Shown: positions 1-5,942, counted from the first letter of the stretch. The stretch: 22,810 nucleotides of DNA from Deltaproteobacteria bacterium (GCA_026388915.1 JAPLIW010000583.1:1-22810); one strand, 5' to 3'. Notes: generated from the sequence alone by a model not told the origin. A program made the numbers and translations.

Positions 1-444
1 AGATCGATAGCGGATATTGCTCGATCACACGGCGAAGAAATATCTAAAATTGAAGCAAGAATTGCGTGCCTCCAGGTCTTCGCTCTTGGGGGTTCGTCTG
101 CTTCTGACAATTCCGCGGATATCGGTTACTACAGCCTTCGGGCTCTTCTTGCCCGCTCCGTATCGGAAGCAGCGCAATACATTGCCAAGAAAGGGATTGC
201 GGAAGAAAGCGCCCCTGCAATCGTTCGACTCATAACCAAGATTGCCGCACGATTCAGCATACCGGTTTCTGAAAAGGCGGCTGCCCAATCCGTTCCGGTC
301 ATTGGTGCTTTTGGGGGTGCGCTTATAAACACAATGTTCATTGGTCATTTTCAAGATATCAGCGAAGGCCACTTTACGGTGCGCCAACTTGAAAGGAAAT
401 ACGGCTTTGAAGTCGTTAAGAAGATTTACGATGGGTTGCCATGA
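1..444 (+). CDS. EcsC family protein, C-terminal part (5' end outside window)
   Basis: Frame 1 is open from the first base to a TGA at 442-444 and encodes 147 residues with no start in the window, so the gene begins upstream. The reading contains segments I recognise as typical of the C-terminal half of EcsC-family proteins: an IEARIACLQVFALGG stretch near residue 18, a YYSLRALLARSVSEAA helix near residue 40, SEKAAAQSVPVIGAFGGALIN near residue 90, then HFQD and GHFTVRQLERKYG close to the end. EcsC was named from the Bacillus ecs locus; in Proteobacteria it is a roughly 250-280 residue, probably membrane-associated protein of unclear biochemical role. About half the protein is present and the stretch looks intact. 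The next possible ORF overlaps its stop through ATGA. The family call is by remembered consensus only. Confidence 0.82.
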   Translation, partial: RSIADIARSHGEEISKIEARIACLQVFALGGSSASDNSADIGYYSLRALLARSVSEAAQYIAKKGIAEESAPAIVRLITKIAARFSIPVSEKAAAQSVPVIGAFGGALINTMFIGHFQDISEGHFTVRQLERKYGFEVVKKIYDGLP

Positions 445-599
445 AGCGATTTATCACCCATAAGCAAGTAGACCATGCGATGACCGGTATCCCGGGTCGG
501 ACCATGGCCACTATTGAGGCAAAGGGGAAAGAAGTCGCCGATGCGCTGGCGGCTCTTCGTGGGAACCGACCTCAGCATGATGTTAAAACAGAGGCATAA
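441..599 (+). CDS. possible small ORF overlapping the EcsC stop codon
   Basis: A 52-codon frame opens with an ATG that overlaps the EcsC stop in an ATGA arrangement, which is the usual geometry of translational coupling. It encodes a basic, soluble-looking peptide starting MKRFITHKQVDHAMTG, with a helix-prone middle (IEAKGKEVADALAALRG). There is no signal peptide or membrane segment. No good Shine-Dalgarno sequence is visible apart from GATGGG about ten bases upstream. I do not recognise a family. It could be a real coupled small protein or a chance frame; the overlap is the only positive argument. Confidence 0.25.
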   Translation: MKRFITHKQVDHAMTGIPGRTMATIEAKGKEVADALAALRGNRPQHDVKTEA

Positions 600-898
600 A
601 ATGAGGGGACAGAGGTGTGGAAGGGGGGGCTTCTTGCGATCGTAGGAAAGACGCATAACCTTTTGTGTCGACTTGAGAAAACGGGGCGTTGAGGTTTGCG
701 ACACGGCTTGCGACATTCACGGCGGGATATGAGATAATAGGAAAACTGAACTTGATGCCGTCTCAGGTCATTTACCTTTGTGATTGGCACATAAAGGGAT
801 GAAACGGCCGATTTTGAAAGCGGACAACGAATCTGGCTGCCGAAAAACATCTCCGAGAGATAAAAAGCTAGAGAGGCAAGTGAAAAGGAGCAAGGAGA
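600..898 (+). other. intergenic region before the nucleotidyltransferase gene
   Basis: No convincing coding frame is present on either strand. A weak promoter-like pair lies at 708-713 (TTGCGA) and 731-736 (GAGATA) with 17 bases between them. The alternative -10 GATAAT at 733-738 gives a 19-base spacing. Either could serve the nucleotidyltransferase gene at 899. A good ribosome binding site (AGGAGCAAGGAG) sits just before that gene. Confidence 0.3.
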
Positions 899-1201
899 AT
901 GCAAAAGATTCAAAAGGATAAAGCCGATGTTCTCCGGGTCATCAGGGAAAAGCAATCCGAGCTGGCCGGTCGGTTCACGGTGCGACGTATCGGTGTGTTT
1001 GGTTCATTTGCCAGAGACAGCGCCAGCGCGGAAAGCGATGTGGACATTCTGGTCGAGTTGGCGGAACCGACATTTGACCACTACATGGACCTGAAGTTTT
1101 ACCTGGGGGAGGTCCTGAATCGGCCAGTGGACCTGGTAATGGCTGACACGGTGAAACCTCGCCTCAGACCGATCATCGGAAAGGAGGTCGTCTATGCCTA
1201 G
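899..1201 (+). CDS. minimal nucleotidyltransferase, MntA-type antitoxin
   Basis: This 100-residue protein has the full signature of the minimal nucleotidyltransferase (MNT) family: GSFARDS at residues 35-41, then DVD at 47-49, matching the GS-x10-DxD active-site motif, and a third acidic residue in PVDLV (Asp78). Length is typical. Such proteins pair with HEPN-domain toxins (HepT). The MNT partner, encoded first, transfers AMP groups from ATP to a tyrosine of the HEPN ribonuclease and so silences it. All catalytic residues are present, so this half looks functional. The start has a good ribosome site (AGGAGCAAGGAG). The expected partner begins at 1194, overlapping the stop codon of this gene, but is cut off after 18 codons. 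The MNT protein may therefore be an orphan, or may act on another HEPN protein elsewhere in the genome. Confidence 0.88.
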   Translation: MQKIQKDKADVLRVIREKQSELAGRFTVRRIGVFGSFARDSASAESDVDILVELAEPTFDHYMDLKFYLGEVLNRPVDLVMADTVKPRLRPIIGKEVVYA

Positions 1202-1250
1202 GGACCATCGCCTGTACCTGGACGTCATCGCGTCCGTTTTTTTTGCTTAG
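1194..1250 (+). pseudogene. truncated HEPN toxin (hepT-like) remnant
   Basis: An ATG inside the last codons of the nucleotidyltransferase gene opens a frame reading MPRDHRLYLDVIASVFFA and then a stop at 1248-1250. The first residues (PRDHRLYLDVI) resemble the N-terminus of HepT/DUF86 proteins, which commonly begin with an R-D-x-R-L-Y-L-x-D-I pattern. The eight-base overlap with the upstream gene is the normal arrangement of this toxin-antitoxin pair. The full toxin is about 110-140 residues, so more than 100 residues are missing, including the catalytic R-x4-6-H region. The reading runs into an eight-T tract and then repeat sequence. This is inferred from a short match, so moderate confidence only. 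Confidence 0.6.
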
Positions 1251-1301
1251 GGAATTATAAAAATCTCTGCGCCCTCTTCGGTTCATCGTTTATTTTTTAC
1301 G

Positions 1302-1420
1302 CTTCATCCGTGTTTATCCGCGTTCATCCGCGTACCATTCAATCTTTTGTTTTTGGGCCTTTTCCCGGCATAAAATCTGTGTTCATCTGTGTTTATCTGT
1401 GTCCCATTAGCTTTTTTATT
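1302..1420. repeat. interspersed TTCATCCGCG-type repeat, copy 1
   Basis: The tract is built from variants of a 10-12 base unit (TTCATCCGCGT, TTTATCCGCG, TTCATCTGTGT, TTTATCTGTGT), each run ending in CCCATT or ACCATT and then a T-rich stretch. It aligns along nearly its whole length with 3345-3463, including the spacer that ends in TAAAATCTGT, so the two are diverged copies of one roughly 120-base repeat. It fills the space between the cut-off hepT remnant and the end of the broken metallo-hydrolase gene. The unit is too short and continuous for a CRISPR array. Confidence 0.75.
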
Positions 1421-1902
1421 TCAGGAGGGGGTTATGGAGGCGCTCGTTCTTGATCGTTGAGGTGGGCGTGGCTCCGTAGTTATGGCCCGGGAGCACGAGG
1501 GTGTCATCGGGCAGGGTGAGGAGCTTGGTCTGGATAGAGCGGAGCATGAGTCACCTGGATCACGTCCCCGTCTTTCACCGTCTGATCAGCGGCAGGGGAG
1601 GGGCGCCCGCCGAACATGGCCAGCATGGCCCGGGGAATCCGGGTTAAGGATGCAGCATCCGCTTCATGGATAATAATCTGGGCCCCGGTTTTCTTCTTCA
1701 TTTCTTCATTTCCCATCACGTGATCCACATGAGCGTGGGTGTTGAGAATATACTGGATCTTGATCCGGTTCTTTTCCGCCTCAGCCAGAATCCGGTCGGC
1801 ATCGTCCGCCGGGTCGATGACCAACCCGGTTCCTCCGCCCTCTTCTCCCAGGAGATAGGCAAAGACCGCCATGCCGCTCACCTCGAACTGTTTTAGTATC
1901 AT
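1416..1902 (-). pseudogene. metallo-beta-lactamase-fold hydrolase with internal deletion and frameshift
   Basis: The N-terminal part (about residues 1-117) is a normal MBL-fold hydrolase of the small glyoxalase II-like type: a good start at 1902, LVIDPADDADRIL, then THAHVDHVMGN carrying the HxHxDH zinc motif, and KDGDVIQV. After that the frame changes near position 1550. The downstream frame reads LMLRSIQTKLLTLPDD, then TLVLPGHNYGATPTSTIKNE, and ends at a TAA at 1416-1418. That segment is the expected C-terminus of the same family, including the final metal-binding His in PGH. What is missing is roughly 45 residues holding the HTPGHTPG and FTGD motifs, so two metal-ligand sites are lost. The unshifted frame continues only about 15 residues to a stop at 1504. 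I read this as one internal deletion of about 140 bases that is not a multiple of three. The product should be inactive. Confidence 0.82.
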
Positions 1903-1942
1903 TCTTTCCCTCGTTCTTCCCGCCTTTCGACCCCTCCACCCG

Positions 1943-1971
1943 GTACGGGCGACCCGGCGGGTCGCCCCTAC
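1943..1971. repeat. palindromic intergenic repeat (GGGCGACCC / GGGTCGCCC)
   Basis: A nine-base perfect inverted repeat, GGGCGACCC at 1947-1955 and GGGTCGCCC at 1959-1967, is separated by GGC and extends by GTA/TAC pairs around one mismatch. It lies in the 106-base gap between nth and the broken MBL gene. No T-run follows on the minus strand, so it is more like a REP-type intergenic palindrome than an intrinsic terminator, although the RNA would fold. Confidence 0.6.
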
Positions 1972-2008
1972 ATCTTGCGCTCCAAGGGGAGAGGGGAGAA
2001 AAGCGGGA

Positions 2009-2650
2009 TTATTCTTTTTGGGTCACCCCAACCTTGGGACAGAGTTTCGCCACCGGACAGGTGGGACACTGGGGGTTCTTGGCCATGCAAACCCTCCGGC
2101 CGTGAAAGACGATCTGATGGCAGCCCAGGGTCCAGCGGTTCTGCGGAATGACCTCCATCAATTCGAATTCGATCTTGTCCGGGTCATCGGATTTGGCGTA
2201 GCCCAGCCGGTGGGTGACTCTTTTGACGTGGGTGTCCACGGCGATGGCCTGCTGGCCGAAGGCGTTTCCGAGGATGATGTTGGCCGTCTTTCGGCCAACC
2301 CCGGGGAGCGAGGTCAACTCCTCAAGGGTACGGGGAACCTTCCCGTTGAACTTCTCCTCCAGCGCCTGCCCGCACCCGATGATGCTCTTGGCTTTGTTGC
2401 GGAAAAAACCGGTGGAGCGAATCTCCCCCTCCAACGTCTCCAAGTCCGCCCGGGCATAATCCGACGCCTGCCGATATTTCTTGAAGAGATCCTTCGTTAC
2501 CTGATTCACCCGCTCGTCCGTGCACTGGGCGGCCAGGATGGTGGCGATGAGCAACTGGAGGGGGTCTTTGAAATCCAGAGTCACCCGCGCGTCGGGGTAT
2601 TCCTTCTGCAGGATGTCCAGGGCTTTTACCGCCGTATCGATTTTCTTCAT
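2009..2650 (-). CDS. nth: endonuclease III (DNA glycosylase / AP lyase)
   Basis: The 213-residue product has the normal length and all landmarks of endonuclease III, the base-excision repair enzyme that removes oxidised pyrimidines and cleaves the abasic site. The helix-hairpin-helix LPGVGRKTANIILG starts at residue 115 and contains the catalytic Lys121. The catalytic Asp139 lies in AIAVDTHVKR. The [4Fe-4S] loop is formed by Cys188, Cys195, Cys198 and Cys204 in the C-x6-C-x2-C-x5-C pattern. The N-terminal LLIATILAAQCTDERVN segment is also characteristic. The ATG start is preceded by GAGGAG about a dozen bases upstream. It lies 15 bases downstream of the flavin reductase-like gene on the same strand, so the two are probably co-transcribed. 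Nothing looks damaged. Confidence 0.95.
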   Translation of the reverse strand: MKKIDTAVKALDILQKEYPDARVTLDFKDPLQLLIATILAAQCTDERVNQVTKDLFKKYRQASDYARADLETLEGEIRSTGFFRNKAKSIIGCGQALEEKFNGKVPRTLEELTSLPGVGRKTANIILGNAFGQQAIAVDTHVKRVTHRLGYAKSDDPDKIEFELMEVIPQNRWTLGCHQIVFHGRRVCMAKNPQCPTCPVAKLCPKVGVTQKE

Positions 2651-2665
2651 CTTTGGGCTTTCTCC

Positions 2666-3139
2666 TCAGAATTGCCCGATATAGGTTTTCCCCAGATCCA
2701 GGGTGGTGAGCGGCAAACCTTCTTTTCCCCCGGATACGGATTCCACCTCGCCCAGGAAAAGGAAATGATCCCCGGCTTCCACGGCTGAAAACAGACGACA
2801 TTTCCATCCGGCAAGGCATCCCTTGAGAACCGGCGCCCCGAAAGAGTTTTCTTCTTCCCAGAGATCTCCGCGGCCGGCCTGGAGATAGGGATCTTTAAGA
2901 CAGGCGACCAGGGCCTTCTGTTCCCTGGACAGCAGGCTGAGAGAGAAAAATCGGCCTTCCCGAATCGCGGGAATAATCCTTCGGTTATGGCGAAGAGCCA
3001 CCATCAGGCGCGGCGGGGAGAAGGAGACCTGGGACACCCACGAGACGATGACCGGAAAGAGATCCGGTCCCTGCCTGGCGGTCAGGAGATAGACTCCATA
3101 GGGAATGGAGCGGAAAGCCCCAACCATTTGCGGATCCAA
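2666..3139 (-). CDS. flavin reductase-like (FMN-binding split-barrel) protein
   Basis: The 157-residue product matches the flavin reductase-like domain family: an N-terminal IPYGVYLLTARQG strand pair, then VSWVSQVSFSPPRLMVALRHNRR, the region that contacts FMN in this fold, then FFSLSLLSREQK and a C-terminal HFLFLGEVESV segment. Members reduce flavin with NAD(P)H or simply bind FMN; the substrate cannot be told from sequence. I chose the TTG start because GGAGG lies six bases upstream; an in-frame ATG twelve bases downstream (residue 5) is the alternative. It is the first gene of a likely two-gene unit with nth. The pairing is not an obvious pathway and may only reflect shared transcription. 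Confidence 0.82.
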   Translation of the reverse strand: MDPQMVGAFRSIPYGVYLLTARQGPDLFPVIVSWVSQVSFSPPRLMVALRHNRRIIPAIREGRFFSLSLLSREQKALVACLKDPYLQAGRGDLWEEENSFGAPVLKGCLAGWKCRLFSAVEAGDHFLFLGEVESVSGGKEGLPLTTLDLGKTYIGQF

Positions 3140-3166
3140 TGAAATCCTCCACCGCTGTTTTCCTTT

Positions 3167-3197
3167 ATTCTAACGAGAGGGGAAGAGGGAAAGTCAA
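3167..3197 (-). promoter_or_regulatory. candidate promoter for the flavin reductase / nth unit
   Basis: Reading the minus strand, TTGACT at 3197-3192 and TAGAAT at 3172-3167 are separated by 19 bases. The boxes are good but the spacing is long; TTAGAA, one base nearer, gives 18. It sits about 30 bases upstream of the TTG start. Confidence 0.4.
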
Positions 3198-3226
3198 GCA
3201 TTTTCTGAGGCCCGCGGCTTCTTATC

Positions 3227-3253
3227 CGCAGATTACGCAGATTACGCAGATAG
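3227..3253. repeat. three tandem nine-base units (CGCAGATTA)
   Basis: CGCAGATTA occurs twice in tandem, followed by the variant CGCAGATAG. It belongs to the repeat-filled gap between divergent genes (3140-3620). It is too short to classify further. Confidence 0.6.
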
Positions 3254-3344
3254 CATAAAGATACAAGGGCTAAGAATTAAGGATCTCTTTACACCCCTCA
3301 AGTCTCAAATAACCTTATCCAGACCTTCTTATTTGCCCTTATCG

Positions 3345-3463
3345 CTTAATCCGTTTGTATCCGTGTTCATCCGCGTCCCATTATGTTTTTTGTTTTTCCG
3401 TCTTTTGCGATTATAAAATCTGTCTTTATCTGCGTTCATCTGCGTCCCATTAAGTTTTTTATT
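3345..3463. repeat. interspersed TTCATCCGCG-type repeat, copy 2
   Basis: This is the second copy of the repeat at 1302-1420, in the same orientation. Shared blocks are the ATCCGTGTTCATCCGCGT run, a CCCATTA end, a T-rich spacer, TAAAATCTGT, and a second run of TTTATCTGCG and TTCATCTGCG ending CCCATTA plus TTTTTTATT. Individual units differ at several positions, so the copies are old or have diverged unit by unit. Confidence 0.75.
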
Positions 3464-3491
3464 CCGCATTCCGCATTCGGCATTCCGCATT
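3461..3491. repeat. ATTCCGC tandem heptamer-like repeat
   Basis: ATTCCGC and the variant ATTCGGC are repeated about four times (ATTCCGCATTCCGC, ATTCGGC, ATTCCGC). A second copy of the same repeat lies at 5787-5820. It ends 17 bases before the -35 box of the larE promoter. Confidence 0.65.
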
Positions 3492-3507
3492 TGAAGGATG
3501 CTTTCTT

Positions 3508-3536
3508 TTGACAATCCCTTCCCCCGTCCATATAAT
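3508..3536 (+). promoter_or_regulatory. strong sigma-70-type promoter for the larE-thiW operon
   Basis: TTGACA at 3508-3513 and TATAAT at 3531-3536 are both full consensus and separated by exactly 17 bases. The start point would fall near 3543, giving a leader of about 78 bases before the larE ATG at 3621. No thiamine-pyrophosphate riboswitch signature is visible in that leader. Confidence 0.85.
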
Positions 3537-3620
3537 CAAGATAGGGCAGGCAGGGGAGCGTTTTCGCAAATCCCAAAAACCTCCCATTGTTGGCATTGAT
3601 CCTTACCTTGGAGAGGAAAG

Positions 3621-4493
3621 ATGATGGGAAAAAAGGCGTCCAGGTCGGCCGAAAACGACCGGGAAAAGAGGGCCAAAATTCCGCTTCCCCTGCAAAAGAA
3701 AGAAAAGAAGGCCCGGCAGATCCTCCGAGAAATGGAGTCGGTTCTGGTGGCCTTTTCGGGGGGAGTGGACAGCACCCTTCTTCTCCGGCTGGCTCACGAA
3801 GAGCTGGGGGACCGGGCCGTGGCCCTGATCGCCTCCTCGCCGACTTACCCCGCTTCCGAAGTGGAACAGGCCAAGAAGCTGGCCGAGAGCATGGGGGTCC
3901 GGTATGCGGAAATCTCTTCCAACGAGCTGAAGCTGCCCAGTTTCGTCCAGAACAGCCCCCGGAGGTGTTATTACTGCAAGGCGGAACTTTTCAGCCTCTG
4001 CCGAAATAAGGCCATAAGCCTCGGCCTGAGGTTTGTCGCCGACGGATCGAACCTGGATGACATGGGAGATTTCCGTCCGGGCATGGAGGCGGCCCGGGAA
4101 ATCGGCGTTCGCAGCCCCCTCAAGGAGGCCGGCCTGACCAAAGAGGAGATTCGCCGGTTGAGCCGGTCCCTGGGCCTCCCGACCTGGGACAAGCCTTCCC
4201 TGGCCTGTCTGGCCTCCCGGTTCCCCTACGGGACAGAGATTACTTCCCCCCGACTGACGCAGGTCCAGAAATCGGAGGACTTTCTGCGGGGCCTGGGATT
4301 CCGCCAGCTCCGGGTCCGGTATCATGGCCCATTGGCCCGCATCGAGGTGCCCCCGGAGGAACTGATCCGGTTCCTGGAGGAAAAAACCCGCGCGGCGGTG
4401 GTGCGCTTTCTCAAAGAGACAGGGTTCACCTATGTCACCCTAGACCTGCAGGGATACCGCACCGGAGCCATGAACGAAACCCTGGAGCGCTAG
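3621..4493 (+). CDS. larE: LarE-type ATP-dependent sulfur transferase
   Basis: The 290-residue protein is a PP-loop ATP pyrophosphatase with SGGVDST at residues 46-52, SPTYPASE near 73, DGSNLDD at 141-147, KPSLACLASRFPYG at 191-204 and GYRTGAMNE at 278-286. This is the pattern of LarE, which supplies sulfur atoms to a nicotinic acid-derived precursor during nickel-pincer cofactor synthesis for lactate racemase-type enzymes. Three cysteines, Cys116 and Cys119 in RRCYYCK plus Cys196 in SLACLASR, match the LarE subtype thought to bind a [4Fe-4S] cluster and insert sulfur catalytically, rather than sacrificing a single cysteine. The first 30 residues are a charged Lys/Arg-rich extension. GGAGAGG precedes the double ATG start. 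larB and larC are not in the window; the next gene is thiW, seven bases downstream, so the true substrate could differ. Confidence 0.85.
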   Translation: MMGKKASRSAENDREKRAKIPLPLQKKEKKARQILREMESVLVAFSGGVDSTLLLRLAHEELGDRAVALIASSPTYPASEVEQAKKLAESMGVRYAEISSNELKLPSFVQNSPRRCYYCKAELFSLCRNKAISLGLRFVADGSNLDDMGDFRPGMEAAREIGVRSPLKEAGLTKEEIRRLSRSLGLPTWDKPSLACLASRFPYGTEITSPRLTQVQKSEDFLRGLGFRQLRVRYHGPLARIEVPPEELIRFLEEKTRAAVVRFLKETGFTYVTLDLQGYRTGAMNETLER

Positions 4494-4500
4494 GCCAAGG

Positions 4501-5031
4501 ATGAAAACGCCCCTCGGAATCCCCGAAAATAGAATGACCCAAGCCCGGCGGGTCGTGTTGACCAGCCTTTTTGCCGCCCTCGCCGTTCTTCTCTCGGGAA
4601 TCCATTTTCCCGTGGGCCCGACCAAAGTTTTTCCCTTTCAGCACATGGTGAATACCGTGGCCGGGGTTCTCATCGGCCCCTGGTATGGGGCTCTTGCCGC
4701 CCTCATCGCCGGACTCATCCGGAATGCCATCGGCACCGGAACGATTTTCGCTTTTCCGGGAGGAATCCCCGGAGCCATCGTGGTGGGGCTGGCCTATCGC
4801 TGGGCGAAAAGGGATTGGGCATCCCTCACCGAACCCCTGGGAACGGGGGGGATCGGAGTCGGGCTGATCGTTCTTCTTCTCGGGCCCCTCATGGGGAAAG
4901 AATACGCCTTTCTTCTTTTCTTCACCGCCTTCATGGCCTCGAGCATACCCGGGGCGGTGATCGGTTATTTTCTGCTGAAAACCCTGCGAAAGACCAAAGT
5001 CCTTGAACAGCGACAGATACCGGGGGCGTAG
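4501..5031 (+). CDS. thiW: ThiW, S-component of an ECF-type thiazole transporter
   Basis: This 176-residue membrane protein carries the segments I associate with ThiW: IHFPVGPTKVFPFQHMVNT near residue 34, AGVLIGPWYGALAALIAG, IRNAIGTGTIFAFPGGIPGA near residue 73, and a last helix ending in GYFLLKTLRK. About five or six hydrophobic helices are visible. In energy-coupling-factor systems the S-component binds the vitamin or precursor, here presumably the hydroxyethylthiazole moiety of thiamine, and relies on a shared EcfT/EcfA module encoded elsewhere. The ATG is seven bases after the larE stop with only AAGG before it; an ATG at codon 12 is an alternative. It overlaps the following gene by 29 bases, so all three genes form one operon. 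Confidence 0.88.
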   Translation: MKTPLGIPENRMTQARRVVLTSLFAALAVLLSGIHFPVGPTKVFPFQHMVNTVAGVLIGPWYGALAALIAGLIRNAIGTGTIFAFPGGIPGAIVVGLAYRWAKRDWASLTEPLGTGGIGVGLIVLLLGPLMGKEYAFLLFFTAFMASSIPGAVIGYFLLKTLRKTKVLEQRQIPGA

Positions 5032-5572
5032 GACCCTCATCGTGGGCGAAGTCCATTCGGGCAAGACGCTGGCCACCCTGAAGATTTTCCGGGATTGGAG
5101 GAGATCCGGTGCGGAGTCCATCGCCGTTTTGGACTTGGCTCCGGAGAAGATCGACCGGGTGGGGGGAAAGATGCCTTTTACGGAAGAAGAAAAGGAAGGG
5201 ATTCTTTACCTTTCTCCGGGAATCATTCCTCCCCGCCTTTTGGGCAAGAGCGAAGAAGAAATCCGTCGACTGGCCGGGGAAAACCAGCAGCGCATTGATC
5301 AAGCCCTGCGGACGCTCCAGGCTTCAGCGGCGTCCGTTTTGTTCATCAATGATATCTCCCTCTATTTCCATGCCGGCGATGGGGAACAAATCTGGCTCAG
5401 CCTGGAGAAAATTTCCACCGTGGTCATGAACGGCTATTACGGACGGTACTTCGGTTCCAGCTCCTTGAGCCAGAGGGAACGGGCGGAAATGGAATTCTTG
5501 ATGGTTTGGTGTGACCGGGTTCTATTCCTTCCGCCTTTTCGTGGTGGAATGTACCAAAAAAATAATAATTAA
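5003..5572 (+). CDS. uncharacterised P-loop NTPase, possibly CobU-like
   Basis: The 189-residue product has a Walker A motif GEVHSGKT at residues 15-22, directly after the first strand RTLIV, and a second hydrophobic strand ending in an acid, SVLFINDISLY, at 111-121. Near the C-terminus SLSQRERAEMEFLMVWCDRV is followed by a strand VLFLPP. This order (P-loop, a late strand with an N-D or N-E pair, a helix, then a final strand naming the bound state) is reminiscent of adenosylcobinamide kinase CobU, but I do not see enough identity to assign it. There is no signal or membrane segment. The start is TTG inside the end of thiW (29-base overlap); no good ATG precedes the P-loop, so a non-ATG start is required. 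The overlap implies a role coupled to ThiW or LarE, such as a kinase or an NTPase for a salvaged vitamin precursor. Function unknown. Confidence 0.72.
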   Translation: MNSDRYRGRRTLIVGEVHSGKTLATLKIFRDWRRSGAESIAVLDLAPEKIDRVGGKMPFTEEEKEGILYLSPGIIPPRLLGKSEEEIRRLAGENQQRIDQALRTLQASAASVLFINDISLYFHAGDGEQIWLSLEKISTVVMNGYYGRYFGSSSLSQRERAEMEFLMVWCDRVLFLPPFRGGMYQKNNN

Positions 5573-5587
5573 TTTCTTTAAGGTAAA

Positions 5588-5606
5588 CCCCCGGCTCTGC
5601 CGGGGG
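5588..5606 (+). terminator. stem-loop after the larE operon
   Basis: CCCCCGG at 5588-5594 and CCGGGGG at 5600-5606 form a seven-pair GC stem with the loop CTCTG, starting 15 bases after the NTPase stop. No T-run follows (ACTATTAGAG), so it is a weak or factor-assisted terminator, or simply an intergenic palindromic repeat. Confidence 0.4.
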
Positions 5607-5644
5607 ACTATTAGAGTTTGACATTTTCGGGATGCTTGAGTTGT

Positions 5645-5891
5645 GGCCCGGGGGCAAGGAGCTTCTGCGCAAAAAGCATAGGCCGGGCTGGCCCTCTCCT
5701 TGGAGGCTTCGACCGGCTTCCGCAGGATGCGGCGGGCCGATCGGGCGTTACCCAATTCGGAATTCGGAATTCTTTGCTTCTCTTCCCATTCCGCAATCGG
5801 CATTCCGCATTCCGCATTTTGGTTGCCCGCCTGGTTCATGAAATGGAAGCCGCCTCATGGTTTTTGCGCAGAAGGTCCTTGCCCCCGGGCC
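5645..5891. repeat. non-coding element bounded by 35-bp imperfect inverted repeats
   Basis: The left arm at 5645-5679 (beginning GGCCCGGGGGCAAGGA) and the right arm at 5857-5891 are reverse complements with only two mismatches in 35 bases. They enclose 177 bases that hold an ATTCCGC repeat and the AATTCGGAATTCGG motif but no gene. I see no flanking target-site duplication and no transposase. It looks like a MITE-sized or long-palindrome element, which would form a 35-pair hairpin if transcribed. It lies between the larE operon and ftsB. Confidence 0.75.
5787..5820. repeat. ATTCCGC tandem repeat, second copy
   Basis: ATTCCGC, AATCGGC, ATTCCGC, ATTCCGC occur in tandem inside the inverted-repeat element. 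It matches the tract at 3461-3491. Confidence 0.65.
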
Positions 5892-5912
5892 TGGCATCAA
5901 AGAAAAAACCCC

Positions 5913-5942
5913 TTTACTTTTGGAATGAAAAATGCATATGAT
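5913..5942 (+). promoter_or_regulatory. candidate promoter for ftsB
   Basis: TTTACT at 5913-5918 and TATGAT at 5937-5942 are separated by 18 bases, about 30 bases upstream of the ftsB start. The fit is moderate. It lies just outside the right arm of the inverted-repeat element. Confidence 0.4.

Noticed and set aside
1871..2788. A 305-codon open frame on the plus strand
   Set aside because: It is antisense to nth, which has all catalytic and iron-sulfur residues. No family pattern is visible in the plus-strand reading.
1302..3463. Possible CRISPR array from the repeated TTCATCCGCG units
   Set aside because: Units are 10-12 bases, nearly continuous and variable, with no regular unique spacers and no cas genes.
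3537..3620. TPP riboswitch expected before thiW
   Set aside because: The leader of about 78 bases lacks the conserved CTGAGA and CTGATCTGGATAAT-type elements and is rather short for that class.
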